Shown piece after piece: positions 5,551 through 6,218 of a DNA stretch of 6,218 nt. Below the pieces are notes generated by a model. That model was given only the letters and a program-made list of their open reading frames with translations, was not told where the DNA came from and did no database searches. The stretch spans positions 1-6,218 of the forward strand of contig JAKAGJ010000150.1 in assembly GCA_021815655.1 (NCBI GenBank). Direction: 5' to 3'. The stretch comes from Deltaproteobacteria bacterium. GTDB taxonomy: Bacteria; Desulfobacterota; Desulfarculia; Desulfarculales; Desulfarculaceae. The first letter of the stretch is position 1. Each line of letters begins with the position of its first letter. Both the position numbers and the translations under genes were made by a program.

Positions 5551-6218
5551 GCGCCCGCCGGCAATTGCCCTTTCTGGCCGCGGTGGCGCTGTTGGCCCTG
5601 CTGCCTCTTTTCTTCAAGGGCTACTACCTGGAGTTTCTCACCGTCACCTTCTACTGGATCGGCCTGGCCAGCTGCTGGAACCTGATGAGCGGCCATACCG
5701 GCTACATCGACTTCGGCTCGGTCACCTACGTGGGCGTGGGCTCCTACGTGGCCGGGGTGCTCATGCTCAAAAGCGGCTGGCCGCTGATACCCGCGGTGCT
5801 GGCGGCCGGCGGCTTCTGTCTGGCCCTGGCCCTGGCCGTGGGTTACCCCACCCTCAAGCTGCGCGGCGCCTATTTCGCCATCGCCACCTTCGCCTTGGCC
5901 GAGGCGGTCAAGCAAGTGGCCGAGGAATGGGAGGGGCTCACCGAGGGCGGCATCGGGCTGACCATACCCGGCCGCCTGGACAGCCTGAGCTACTACTGGC
6001 TGTACCTGGGCCTGACGGCGCTCTTGATCTGGCTCACCTGGTTCATCAGCCATTCCCGCCTGGGCTACGCCTTGAAGGCCATCCACCAGGACGAGCACGC
6101 CGCCAGCCGCGTGGGCATCGACACCCACAGGATCAAGATGACGGCCTACTGCCTGAGCGCCTGCTTCATCGGGCTTTTCGGCGCCCTGGACGCTACGCGC
6201 CTGAGCTACATCAACCCC
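5547..6218 (+). CDS. Branched-chain amino acid-type ABC transporter permease, LivM-like (C-terminus beyond window)
   Basis: The first 224 residues of a LivM-family inner-membrane permease; the family usually runs to about 300-350, so roughly a third is missing at the right edge. It starts at the ATG of an ATGA overlap with the LivH stop, with AGGGGA a suitable distance upstream. An N-terminal hydrophobic segment (8-23) precedes the family core: NLMSGHTGYIDFGSVTYVGV (45-64, where LSFG is more usual than IDFG), LKLRGAYFAIATFALAE (103-119), TEGGIGL (132-138), and the ATPase-contact loop SRLGYALKAIHQDEHAASRV (170-189) with GID following. It is the partner of the LivH-like subunit. LivG- and LivF-type ATPase genes are expected next, outside the window. 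Confidence 0.93.
   Translation, partial: MSARRQLPFLAAVALLALLPLFFKGYYLEFLTVTFYWIGLASCWNLMSGHTGYIDFGSVTYVGVGSYVAGVLMLKSGWPLIPAVLAAGGFCLALALAVGYPTLKLRGAYFAIATFALAEAVKQVAEEWEGLTEGGIGLTIPGRLDSLSYYWLYLGLTALLIWLTWFISHSRLGYALKAIHQDEHAASRVGIDTHRIKMTAYCLSACFIGLFGALDATRLSYINP

Noticed and set aside
5493..6128. A minus-strand open frame opposite the LivM gene, and smaller ones at 88-513 and 796-1128 opposite other genes
   Set aside because: All are antisense shadows of well-supported genes with biased composition and no domain character.

Overview
The window is GC-rich, with strongly GC-biased third codon positions, and looks like the chromosome of a bacterium with anaerobic catabolism. An enamidase gene close in sequence to the nicotinate-fermentation enzyme of Eubacterium barkeri, together with the base composition, would suit a high-GC Desulfobacterota (Deltaproteobacteria, for example a Desulfarculales-like sulfate reducer). 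That placement is inference only; no rRNA or marker gene is present.

Layout. Two gene sets diverge from an AT-rich control region at about 2998-3381. Leftward (minus strand), in order of transcription: an XRE-cupin regulator (2452-2997), an enamidase-type cyclic amidohydrolase (1245-2402), a PF06684 'amino acid synthesis' (formerly DUF1185) protein (649-1227), a 159-bp gap with three inverted repeats, and the N-terminal 163 residues of a methylmalonate-semialdehyde-dehydrogenase-like aldehyde dehydrogenase (1-489, cut by the window edge). Rightward (plus strand): a branched-chain-amino-acid-type (HAAT) ABC transporter with a periplasmic binding protein (3382-4608), a LivH-type permease (4684-5550) and a LivM-type permease (5547 to the window end, cut). 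The two ATPase genes expected in such operons would lie beyond the right edge.

How the parts may work together. The proposed model is an uptake-plus-ring-opening module for nicotinate or a related N-heterocycle or cyclic enamide. The transporter would import the compound. The enamidase would open the reduced ring (1,4,5,6-tetrahydro-6-oxonicotinate) to 2-formylglutarate and ammonia. The aldehyde dehydrogenase would handle the product. 2-Formylglutarate is chemically a 2-substituted malonate semialdehyde, and the enzyme keeps the Arg that MmsA/IolA enzymes use to hold the beta-carboxylate. A decarboxylating, CoA-acylating oxidation would therefore give glutaryl-CoA directly. This would differ from the E. 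barkeri route through 2-(hydroxymethyl)glutarate and methyleneglutarate, and it is the most interesting hypothesis in the window. The PF06684 protein has no firm function. The regulator probably senses a pathway compound through its cupin domain and acts on TTATACTT-type sites in the divergent region.

Non-coding structure of note: a 19-bp inverted repeat (3228-3246) just downstream of a plausible plus-strand promoter, a strong 16-bp-stem hairpin between the binding-protein and first permease genes, and the three dyads upstream of the aldehyde dehydrogenase. No tRNA, rRNA, insertion sequence, CRISPR array or attachment site was seen.
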